A DNA stretch of 5,644 nucleotides, from positions 1 through 5,644 of the forward strand of contig JBBQUP010000142.1 in the NCBI GenBank assembly GCA_038212305.1. Reading direction: 5' to 3'. Both the position numbers and the translations under genes were made by a program. How positions within the stretch are numbered: position 1 is the first letter of the stretch; the number at the start of each line of letters is the position of its first letter. Positions 1-5,639 of this stretch are shown piece after piece. Source of the DNA: JBBQUP01 sp038212305. Lineage in GTDB: Bacteria > Bacteroidota > Bacteroidia > Bacteroidales > Marinilabiliaceae. Under the pieces are notes generated by a model. The model was not told where the DNA came from. It did no database searches and saw only the letters and a program-made list of their open reading frames with translations.

Positions 1-34
1 AAGGAATTTTTTGTTTTTATGCTTCGCAGCGTTC
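1..34. repeat. Diverged direct repeat, copy 1
   Basis: This stretch matches 581-613 with about four substitutions and a one-base gap; both share AAGGAATTTTTT followed by TTTTATGCTT. The two copies bracket the repeat-rich region that contains the MITE-like element. They may be two hits of a dispersed intergenic sequence or the remains of a larger flanking duplication. The window starts at the first base of the match, so the repeat may extend further left. Confidence 0.5.
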
Positions 35-60
35 AGCATGATTAGTATGTTTGGATTGTA

Positions 61-197
61 CTGTTTTAGACAAACCCCACTCGCGCAGCGAAAGCGCGTA
101 GGCTATGATGAAACGGCGAGCAGGAGAAGGCCATGAGGGTATTAGCATTGTTTCATCTTGATTTTTTTGTTACTTTTTGTATCAAGACAAAAAGTAA
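61..197. repeat. GC-rich repeat-like block ending in a perfect 11-bp inverted repeat
   Basis: This block is clearly richer in GC than its surroundings. At 82-98 it contains CGCGC, a 7-nt spacer and GCGCG, a perfect 5-bp stem with the compact hairpin GCGAAAGC nested at 88-95. Its right end is a perfect inverted repeat: 170-180 (TTACTTTTTGT) and 187-197 (ACAAAAAGTAA) with the 6-nt spacer ATCAAG. From memory, very similar TTACTTTTTG...CAAAAAGTAA palindromes next to such blocks are dispersed in many Bacteroidota genomes. That makes a non-coding multicopy repeat the likeliest reading, but copy number cannot be checked from this window. Confidence 0.5.
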
Positions 198-230
198 GAA
201 GATTCAACTCGCACTAGATATTTTAATACA

Positions 231-545
231 TAGGGTCTGCTTAAAAACTCAAGCAGCTTTATTTTCTAATTTTCCCGTAGGGAATTAATATCAATAGAGA
301 ATCATGTACGATTGATTATTTTGTCCGTAGGGCATTAACATTCATGTATTTAGGTTAATCCTCTACGGGGAACATATTATCTCAGCATTAATCTTCTATT
401 GATATTTATCCCTTGACGGGGAATTTAAAATTTAATAAGTCAATGGGTTATGTAATATTTTCTCTTTTCCCTTGCATTTGGCATCTATAAAAATCAAGTT
501 AATTAATTATAATAGAATGAAATAATACTTTTTCAGCAGACCCTA
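231..545. mobile_element. MITE-like element with 17-bp terminal inverted repeats
   Basis: The left end (231-247, TAGGGTCTGCTTAAAAA) and the reverse complement of the right end (529-545, TAGGGTCTGCTGAAAAA) match at 16 of 17 positions. The 315-bp interval has no plausible coding sequence, so any movement would need a transposase supplied in trans. If the outer TA is the target duplication, each end is GGGTCTGCT(T/G)AAAAA. No longer duplication is convincing. Just inside the left end, CTGCTT (237-242) and AAGCAG (251-256) form a subterminal 6-bp hairpin. The interior is dominated by two nested inverted repeats (269-426). The parent IS family cannot be identified here. Confidence 0.65.
269..426. 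repeat. Two nested imperfect inverted repeats built on CCCGTAGGG-like motifs
   Basis: The outer arms are about 269-298 and 395-426. They share a perfect 12-bp core, AATATCAATAGA at 287-298 against TCTATTGATATT at 395-406, and continue imperfectly into CCCGT..GGG motifs at the outer edges. The inner arms are 325-339 (CCGTAGGGCATTAAC) and 354-368 (GTTAATCCTCTACGG), pairing at 13 of 15 positions around a 14-nt loop. The same motif therefore occurs four times, twice in each orientation, and the whole stretch could fold as a long two-module hairpin. The first motif is itself a small palindrome, TTCCC-GTA-GGGAA (272-284). It resembles dispersed palindromic repeats seen in Bacteroidota intergenic DNA. 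Confidence 0.6.
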
Positions 546-580
546 CTTAATAATTTCACTCAAACAGCACTCCGTCGTAT

Positions 581-613
581 AAGGAATTTTTTTGCTTTTA
601 TGCTTTGCTGCAT
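581..613. repeat. Diverged direct repeat, copy 2
   Basis: This is the partner of 1-34, in the same orientation and about 580 bp away. The differences are point changes (for example CTTCGCAGC versus CTTTGCTGC) and one extra T in the T-run. It lies 35 bp outside the right terminal repeat of the MITE-like element, so it is not that element's target duplication. Confidence 0.5.
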
Positions 614-631
614 TGTATTTAGAGGTGTTAA

Positions 632-659
632 TTGAGGACAGCCTATTCAGATAGGTTTG
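632..659 (+). promoter_or_regulatory. Candidate Bacteroidota-type promoter for the beta-barrel gene
   Basis: TAGGTTTG at 652-659 fits the TAnnTTTG -7 consensus used by the primary sigma factor of Bacteroidota. A TTG at 632-634 lies 17 bp upstream, at the short end of the accepted spacing. The -7 box overlaps a small palindrome, CCTAT-TCAG-ATAGG (642-655). Transcription would begin about 85-90 bp before the signal-peptide codons of the beta-barrel pseudogene. The call rests on the motif only. Confidence 0.3.
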
Positions 660-749
660 ACTTAGGTATGACCCAAAGCCGAAAACCATAAAATTTAGTA
701 TTCCTAAAATCAACTCAAAATATATTATACAAGCATAAGATTCTTTTAG

Positions 750-1439
750 AAAGTATTATTTATTGTAATAGCCTTTACATCAATTAGTTTGTATTCACAG
801 ATTGAAAAAGGAAATATTATAATTTCGGGTGAAGGGAGTTACATCAAAGCCACTACTGAGGCAGGAGTTACATCAAATATATATGGTGTTGAGGGAAAGC
901 ACTTGGGCTTAAGTACTTCAATAGGATATTTTTTTACGAATAAATGGGTTGCAGGTGTTGGTTTCGATTATTATTGGAGTAAAGAAACTCGATTGTGGGA
1001 GTTATATATAAATGACTTTTTGCAAGTTGAGGAGATGAATATAAAAGCAAATGGTTTTTTACCAAATGTTTATGTTGGTTATTATTATCCAGTTATTTGT
1101 AAACTCTATTTTACCAGAAACTTTAAAATCGGATTTGGTAAAATTAAAACGGAATATAGTTGCATGATTGCATGAATCGAGAAGGTTTCAGATCAAACGA
1201 TTAATTTGCTTTCTGGTTCTAATTCCTACTTGAATGAATATAATAAGAGTGATGAGGTAGATATTTTTAGCTCTAGTTTTTATCCCGAGTTAGTTTATTT
1301 TATTAGACCCAACATAGGTTTAAATATTGGAATGGGCGGAGTGGAATACACTATGTTAGATTGGAAAACTGATAATTCAAATTGGGTAATTAATTTTAAT
1401 CCTTTACAGTGGAGGGATGGAATTAAAGTTAACCTTTAA
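750..1439 (+). pseudogene. Small outer-membrane beta-barrel protein, no start codon and one in-frame stop
   Basis: Reading from 750 in a single frame gives a signal-peptide-like run (KVLFIIVIAFTSISLYSQ), then about 200 residues of alternating aromatic/hydrophobic strands (for example LSTSIGYFFTNKWVAGVGF). The C-terminus, WVINFNPLQWRDGIKVNL, is typical of small beta-barrels in Bacteroidota (OMP_b-brl type) that end in a BAM-recognised strand. Two lesions are visible. The codon before the signal peptide is TAG (747-749), with no ATG or GTG between it and the hydrophobic core. An in-frame TGA at 1173-1175 separates KTEYSCMIA from IEKVSDQTIN. The frame is intact on both sides of the TGA, so this is a nonsense change and not a frameshift. 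TTG at 789 could open a frame but would omit the signal peptide. Family and export signal are well supported; the exact role is unknown. A sequencing error at either lesion is possible. Confidence 0.7.
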
Positions 1440-1449
1440 GTCTATTTTT
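1423..1449 (+). terminator. Weak terminator-like hairpin at the end of the beta-barrel pseudogene
   Basis: TTAAAG (1423-1428) pairs perfectly with CTTTAA (1434-1439) across a 5-nt loop. The stem overlaps the stop codon and is followed within 6 bases by a run of five T (1445-1449). The stem has only one G-C pair, so it would be weak. It may be no more than chance in AT-rich DNA. Confidence 0.25.
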
Positions 1450-1499
1450 GAGGTATTAAAATTTGATTGTTAGCAGAAACGATAATACTATTTTACATT

Positions 1500-1545
1500 A
1501 AAAAACTAAGGAAGAACAGAAAAATTTAATTCTGCTCCTCCTTAG
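1500..1545 (-). terminator. Rho-independent terminator of the M16 peptidase unit
   Basis: Read on the minus strand, the stem pairs CTAAGGA (1539-1545) with TCCTTAG (1506-1512). After a 4-nt interior stretch with two A-C mismatches, CAGAA/TTCTG (1530-1534 with 1517-1521) closes an 8-nt loop. Six T residues follow directly (1500-1505 on the plus strand). It begins 32 nt past the stop codon of the 687-residue M16 protein. The T-run lies only on the minus-strand side, so it is not expected to stop transcription arriving from the beta-barrel pseudogene. Confidence 0.8.
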
Positions 1546-1577
1546 CTATAATATTCATTTATAGTTCGATATTTTAA

Positions 1578-3641
1578 TTATTCAATTTTAAATTTAGTAT
1601 CATCAACAGCCGGATTCACAACAATTTTCACATAATTGAGTTCAACATTTTGTGGCCCTACACTTTGAAGTACCAATTTGGGACATTGAAACTGGTTAAT
1701 TGGTTGCCAGCTTTTGTATAAAGTAGTAATGACTCCTTGAGATGTTTGACTTACTTCTTTGGTTTTTAATCCCGTTTCGATGGCATAAAAAGCCGTTTTA
1801 GTAGTGCCATTTGGAAAAGTAATTTGAAGCTTGTATGAATCTACCCCATCTACTTTTTCATTTCCTATGAGTTCGGTTTTATAGCTGTCGGCCAAATACG
1901 AAAGTTCGGGTACAATTTGCGCTTCGTATTTCATAGTTTCCAAATCTTCGCCAGTAATTATTTGTTCGCCCATTGGACTGGTTACTTTAGCACTATTGCC
2001 ATTAACTACTTGTTTCGAAACAACATTACCACCCATTATGGTTTCGATGCAAAGCTTACCTGGTTCTGCCATAAAAGTATGTACCTGAAATTTCATGGGG
2101 CCAACACTTAATTCGATTTCGGTATTTAGCGATTTTAAGGTGTTAAGTTGGTCGATACCACCTGTTGTCATTAAGTATTTATTAATCACATCGGTAGCTG
2201 TTAAGTCCATTGGTTTGTTGGATGGAATTACCTCTTTGCCGTAATAATCGTATTCAATTACTTTATGCGAAGGCGAGAGACGTGCCATTAGAGGTTTAAT
2301 AATTGTGGCATTCCCTACAGCCAAGATGTAAGCATTTTCGGGCTTTAAGTATTTATTTGCCATCTCTGATATATCGGTAACAGTAACGGATGCTAATTTT
2401 TGTAGATAGGTTTGATAGTAATCTTTAGGGAGATGATATTTTTCGATGTTTAATGCAAATCGGGCTATGGTTTGCGGATTTTCCAATGATCGAGCAAAAT
2501 CGCCTGTCATCATATTCTTGAACAAATCCAATTCGCTTTGAGTAACTGGTTCGGTTTTCATACGAACTAGCTCATTAATAACTTCGGTGAGCGCACTATC
2601 GGTAATTTCGCCTCTAACTTGCGCCGAAGCGGATACAAAACCAACATGTTCATCCATGTTAAGTCGCGAGTAGGCACCGTATGTATAGGCTTTATCTTCT
2701 CTTAAATTGGCAATTAAATGCGAGCTAAACGAGCCGCCACCTAATATTTGATTCATCACACTGGCCTTAATTGCATCGGCATCGCCTGGCTTAAGTGAAA
2801 TGGGGAAGGTAACTTGAATAACCGATTGATTAGCTCCATCTTTATTGGCTAATGCCACAACTGGCTTATTGGGTAGTTCAGGAAAATCAACTTTATGAGT
2901 AGGAACTTCGGCTGGTTTCCAAGTTGAGAAGTATTTTTTAGCTTGTTTTTTGGCCTCTTTTAAATTGATATCGCCAACAATAACTAAATACGAGATGTTG
3001 GGATGAAAGTAAGTATTGTAGAATTTTTTACAATCTTCAATGGTTATTTTTTCAACACTTTGCTCGCTGGTTATTTCTCCATAAGGGTGATTTGCTCCAT
3101 TCCGTAGTACTTTTGCTACATTATTAGCAATAGAACGAGGTTCATCTTTATCGGAAATGATGCTTGTTACGGCTTGTTTTTTAAGCTTATCTAATTCGGG
3201 TTGTGGAAAAATAGGGTTTAAAAGTACATCCGACATAAGCGCAAGCATTTGATCGCTATGCTTTGTTAACGAACGTGCATATATTCCTCTCGATGAGGTA
3301 TTTAGTGTTGCACCAATAAAATCAATTTCTTCATCGAGTTTGTCTTTAGTTCGTGTGGTTGTGCCAGCACGTAACAGGTCGCCTGTTAATTGAACATATC
3401 CAGCGTTTTCGCCTTCGGTAAATGGATCGATATCAATGGTTAGGTTGTAAGCAACCATGGGTATTTTATGGTTTTCGAGCACAAAAACTTTCAATCCATT
3501 TTTTAAAGTAAATTGTTGATACGCGGGTATGTTAATAGTAGGTGCTGGGCCGGGTTGAGGAGCCTTACTCCGATCAATTTGAGCTGATAAGGGAAGACTT
3601 ATCGAAAGTAAAAGGATAAATAAATATTTGAGGTTTTTCAT
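1578..3641 (-). CDS. Exported M16 peptidase-like subunit, zinc site lost, with LolA/B-like C-terminal domain
   Basis: The protein has 687 residues. Residues 1-20 form a Sec signal peptide, probably cut at SA/Q. An M16 N-terminal domain (about 40-190) and C-terminal domain (about 195-380, with a tail to about 460) follow. At the place of the zinc motif HxxEH the sequence is Q84-L-T-G-D88. The downstream Glu ligand is also missing, with T159/S160 near that position, so the subunit cannot bind the catalytic zinc. It keeps the substrate-binding pair in LREDKAYTYG (R314, Y319), the hallmark of the non-catalytic partner in heterodimeric M16B enzymes. Residues about 475-687 are extra compared with the usual 420-450: TTGGIDQLNTLKSL, then beta strands and FYAIETGLKTK, resembling a LolA/LolB-type fold. 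That assignment is by resemblance only. The ATG at 3641 directly precedes a good signal peptide. The gene lies 196 bp after the catalytic partner and is closed by a strong terminator. It probably acts in the periplasm. Confidence 0.9.
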   Translation of the reverse strand: MKNLKYLFILLLSISLPLSAQIDRSKAPQPGPAPTINIPAYQQFTLKNGLKVFVLENHKIPMVAYNLTIDIDPFTEGENAGYVQLTGDLLRAGTTTRTKDKLDEEIDFIGATLNTSSRGIYARSLTKHSDQMLALMSDVLLNPIFPQPELDKLKKQAVTSIISDKDEPRSIANNVAKVLRNGANHPYGEITSEQSVEKITIEDCKKFYNTYFHPNISYLVIVGDINLKEAKKQAKKYFSTWKPAEVPTHKVDFPELPNKPVVALANKDGANQSVIQVTFPISLKPGDADAIKASVMNQILGGGSFSSHLIANLREDKAYTYGAYSRLNMDEHVGFVSASAQVRGEITDSALTEVINELVRMKTEPVTQSELDLFKNMMTGDFARSLENPQTIARFALNIEKYHLPKDYYQTYLQKLASVTVTDISEMANKYLKPENAYILAVGNATIIKPLMARLSPSHKVIEYDYYGKEVIPSNKPMDLTATDVINKYLMTTGGIDQLNTLKSLNTEIELSVGPMKFQVHTFMAEPGKLCIETIMGGNVVSKQVVNGNSAKVTSPMGEQIITGEDLETMKYEAQIVPELSYLADSYKTELIGNEKVDGVDSYKLQITFPNGTTKTAFYAIETGLKTKEVSQTSQGVITTLYKSWQPINQFQCPKLVLQSVGPQNVELNYVKIVVNPAVDDTKFKIE

Positions 3642-3659
3642 GTGTTAATTATTTAGTAT

Positions 3660-3687
3660 TAAGATTCAAGTATCAAGAAACAAGACT
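3660..3687. repeat. Four degenerate heptamer repeats (YAAGnnn)
   Basis: TAAG at 3660 and CAAG at 3667, 3674 and 3681 are spaced exactly 7 bp apart, giving four units of the form (T/C)AAGnnn. The array sits just upstream of the start codon of the 687-residue M16 gene. Short heptamer arrays of this kind occur in intergenic DNA of Bacteroidota. No function can be read from it. Confidence 0.5.
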
Positions 3688-3692
3688 GATTT

Positions 3693-3730
3693 ACAGGACT
3701 TATCTAAGTCGCTTTTAGTCATTATCCTGT
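3693..3730. repeat. Palindromic intergenic sequence between the two M16 genes
   Basis: ACAGGA (3693-3698) is complementary to TCCTGT (3725-3730). Sharing two bases with the left arm, GACTTA-TC-TAAGTC (3697-3710) is a second perfect 6-bp inverted repeat, so the two pairings are largely alternatives. The sequence lies 50-90 bp before the downstream M16 start. It could be an eroded dispersed repeat (the CAGGA/TCCTG theme is common in such repeats), an operator, or an RNA processing site in the operon transcript. Confidence 0.4.
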
Positions 3731-3811
3731 GTGATTAATAAAAATCAAGATAGATTAATTGTTTTAAAATCAATGTATTGAGTTAATAATCAAGTAGAAA
3801 ATATATAGTTA

Positions 3812-3828
3812 TTAAACTAATGGTTTAA
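3812..3828 (-). terminator. Weak AT-rich hairpin after the catalytic M16 gene
   Basis: TTAAAC (3812-3817) and GTTTAA (3823-3828) pair across a 5-nt loop, starting 10 nt past the stop codon of the upstream M16 gene. No proper T-run follows on the minus strand, so substantial read-through into the next gene is expected. This fits an operon. Confidence 0.2.
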
Positions 3829-3837
3829 ATAAACGTA

Positions 3838-5184
3838 TTAATTCTTTTGTGATTTAGGAAGATAGTAAAGCACAACTCTATTTTTTGGCGATAAATAAGT
3901 TTGAGCCACACGTTTTAAATCTTCGCGGGTAACAGCCTGATAGGATGATATCTCAGTATTTATCAGGTTGGTATTACCAAAGTAGGTATAATAAGTTGCC
4001 AAATTAGAAGCTCTCGAATCAATTCGTTCGGTTGAAGCAATAAAATCATTTTCGGTTTGATTTTGAAGTTTCTTAAACTCGGTTTCACTAATTAGTTCAT
4101 CTTGAACCTTTTTAATTTCTTCGTCCATTGCTTTTTCTAAATCTTCGACTTTAACACCCACATTTGGAAGTGCATACATAACTGTTAAACCGGGATCGCG
4201 AAATGCCAATGGAAATGAACCAATTTGAATGGCTTTTTGCTGTTTATCGGCAATTGATTTATACAATCGGCTGCTCTGACCGTTTGACAATAAGGTGCTT
4301 AGCATATCCAAAGCATAATAATCGGCTGTTCCCATAGCTGGTGTTCGATAAGCTTGTATGATAAGGGGAAGCTGAATATTGTCGTAAATTGTATCACGAA
4401 TTTCGCCTTTTAATGGAGGCTCAACAATGGATGGGCGAGACAGTTCAATTGATCCTTTAGGTATTTCGCTAAAATAGTTCTCTATTAACGTTTTAGTTGT
4501 TGTTATATTAATATTTCCAGCCACAACTAATACAGCATTGTTTGGCATATAAAACTCATCATGAAAATATCTGAATTCGTCGTCTTTGGCAGCCATAATG
4601 TGTTCGGGGTTACCAATGGTAGTCCATTGATAGGGATGTTGGGTAAAAGCTCGTTTCATGGTTTCAGTCATCCAATTGCCATAGGGACGATTGTCGTAGC
4701 TTTGCTTTTTCTCTTCGATAACAACACGTTTTTGAGTCGCTATTCCAATGCTATCAACTCTTGCGTGAAACATGCGTTCCGACTCGAGCCATAAGCCTAA
4801 TTCGAGTTGATTTGATGGTAGAATTTCGTAGTAGTAAGTTCTATCTACCGATGTATTTGCATTAAGCGTACCACCAGCTCTATCCACAAATTCGGAGTAT
4901 TTACCTCGTCCTATGTTTTCGGTTCCTTCGAACATTAAATGTTCAAAAAAGTGGGCGAAACCGGTACGGTTAGGTTGTTCGTTTTTCGAACCTACGTTGT
5001 ACATAACGCTCACAGCAACAATGGGAGTAGAGTTATCTTGATGAAGTATAACATGAAGTCCATTGTTTAAATTAAATTCAGTGAATTCAATTTTTTTTGT
5101 TTGAGCATTTAGGTTAATTGGAGTGAGAAATACTGCAACACAAGCTAGCAGTAATGGAATTAAAGTTGATTTTGTAAATCGCAT
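3838..5184 (-). CDS. Exported M16 zinc metallopeptidase, catalytic subunit
   Basis: This 448-residue protein has the usual length of a single M16B subunit. Residues 1-27 are a Sec signal peptide ending LNA/Q. The N-terminal catalytic domain (about 35-185) contains the inverted zinc motif H78-F-F-E81-H82, with the third ligand in VVIEEKK about 76 residues on (E158, or E157) and DNRPYG just after it. The C-terminal M16 domain (about 200-385) begins near DEFRYFHDEFYMPNNAVLVVAGN. In that domain the substrate-binding Arg/Tyr pair is replaced: in SSRLYKSIADKQQKAIQI the expected positions are A312 and I319. Family knowledge: M16B enzymes degrade or process short unfolded peptides inside a closed chamber made of two subunits. 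Here the partner is probably the inactive subunit encoded just downstream, which retains the pair. The start at 5184 is chosen because it directly begins the signal peptide; there is no Shine-Dalgarno sequence, as expected in Bacteroidota. Confidence 0.92.
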   Translation of the reverse strand: MRFTKSTLIPLLLACVAVFLTPINLNAQTKKIEFTEFNLNNGLHVILHQDNSTPIVAVSVMYNVGSKNEQPNRTGFAHFFEHLMFEGTENIGRGKYSEFVDRAGGTLNANTSVDRTYYYEILPSNQLELGLWLESERMFHARVDSIGIATQKRVVIEEKKQSYDNRPYGNWMTETMKRAFTQHPYQWTTIGNPEHIMAAKDDEFRYFHDEFYMPNNAVLVVAGNINITTTKTLIENYFSEIPKGSIELSRPSIVEPPLKGEIRDTIYDNIQLPLIIQAYRTPAMGTADYYALDMLSTLLSNGQSSRLYKSIADKQQKAIQIGSFPLAFRDPGLTVMYALPNVGVKVEDLEKAMDEEIKKVQDELISETEFKKLQNQTENDFIASTERIDSRASNLATYYTYFGNTNLINTEISSYQAVTREDLKRVAQTYLSPKNRVVLYYLPKSQKN

Positions 5185-5510
5185 AAAGGTTTAATTAAGT
5201 TATGAATGTTGTTTAAAGTAAAAGTTGAGTTAATATTTATTAGGCTATGTTGGAGAGGTTTAAGATAGATAGAAAAATCGAATTAGGTTATTGAACAAGT
5301 TAAACAGTTGATTTTATTAATACAAATATTAGACCTATAATGTTTGATGTTTAGATATTAACTATTTATAAATGTTTGATGACTTATGAAATGGTGAAAA
5401 TATGTCCGCATTTGATTGATAATTGTCCGTTTTTTATCGCGAATGAAATATTTTTTTGGATTATCTAATTTTTATCGCCTCTCTTTGTTAAACATATAAA
5501 AATATACACT
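5185..5510. other. Non-coding stretch with short direct repeats upstream of the M16 pair
   Basis: No credible gene is seen on either strand. Three pairs of direct repeats stand out: AATGTTTGATG at 5339-5349 and 5371-5381 (32-bp period); TGTCCG at 5403-5408 and 5424-5429 (21-bp period); TTTTTATCGC at 5431-5440 and 5469-5478 (38-bp period). The first two periods are close to whole helical turns, so paired protein-binding sites are possible. No convincing TAnnTTTG promoter for the M16 genes was found here. The left end of the insertion sequence lies somewhere after about 5478 and cannot be placed without its right end. Confidence 0.4.
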
Positions 5511-5511
5511 A

Positions 5512-5639
5512 CTGACCGACAAAGAATAAATAAATTTTAGGGACAAGACCGAAGCCTCATCCCAAGGTTGTAAATTTGTTTTGGAGAACAAAAAATCTCA
5601 ACCATGAGCAAAGATACATCAAAGAATTTAGTCGGTCAG
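5512..5639 (+). promoter_or_regulatory. Foldable transposase leader with embedded -7 box
   Basis: CTGACCGAC (5512-5520) is perfectly complementary to GTCGGTCAG (5631-5639, inside the transposase coding region). Within this outer pairing, GGTTG (5566-5570) pairs with CAACC (5599-5603, touching the ATG) and TTTGTT (5575-5580) pairs with AACAAA (5587-5592) around the loop TTGGAG. TAAATTTG at 5571-5578 is an exact TAnnTTTG -7 box lying in the left arm, but no -33 TTG sits at normal spacing. A transcript starting from that box would lack the left arm, so only read-through RNA would fold. The GGAG in the loop is 17 nt from the ATG, too far to be a normal ribosome binding site. Confidence 0.4.

Noticed and set aside
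38..136. Open frame of 32 codons starting MISMFGLYCFRQTPL on the plus strand
   Set aside because: It lies in the GC-rich repeat-like block, has an arginine-rich composition unlike local proteins, and has no recognisable start context. It is probably a by-product of a dispersed non-coding repeat.
269..426. CRISPR array
   Set aside because: The repeated motifs are short, diverged, and in alternating orientation with unequal spacing; there are no unique spacers of constant length and no cas genes.
223..552. TTAATA close to both outer ends of the MITE-like element as a target duplication
   Set aside because: The copies are offset by different distances from the two ends (2 bp and 1 bp) and the sequence is common in AT-rich DNA; TA directly at the ends is the simpler candidate.
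1173..1175. TGA in the barrel gene read as tryptophan or selenocysteine
   Set aside because: Tryptophan elsewhere in the same frame is TGG, no recoding structure is evident, and the start codon is also lost, so a pseudogene is simpler.
1917..2111. Plus-strand open frame opposite the 687-residue M16 gene
   Set aside because: It is antisense to a well-supported gene, has no family resemblance and shows no start signals.
4561..4794. Plus-strand open frame opposite the catalytic M16 gene
   Set aside because: It is antisense to the region encoding the zinc site and nearby residues; its openness follows from the codon pattern of the real gene.
5130..5184. Lipobox-like LLAC at residues 12-15 of the catalytic M16 protein
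   Set aside because: The hydrophobic stretch continues past the cysteine and ends in a typical LNA/Q cleavage site, so an ordinary signal peptide fits better.
5489..5523. Possible outward promoter from the insertion sequence toward the M16 genes (TTTG, 23-bp spacer, TATGTTTA on the minus strand)
   Set aside because: The -7 box has a mismatch at a key base, the spacer is at the long limit, and the start codon is about 300 bp away.
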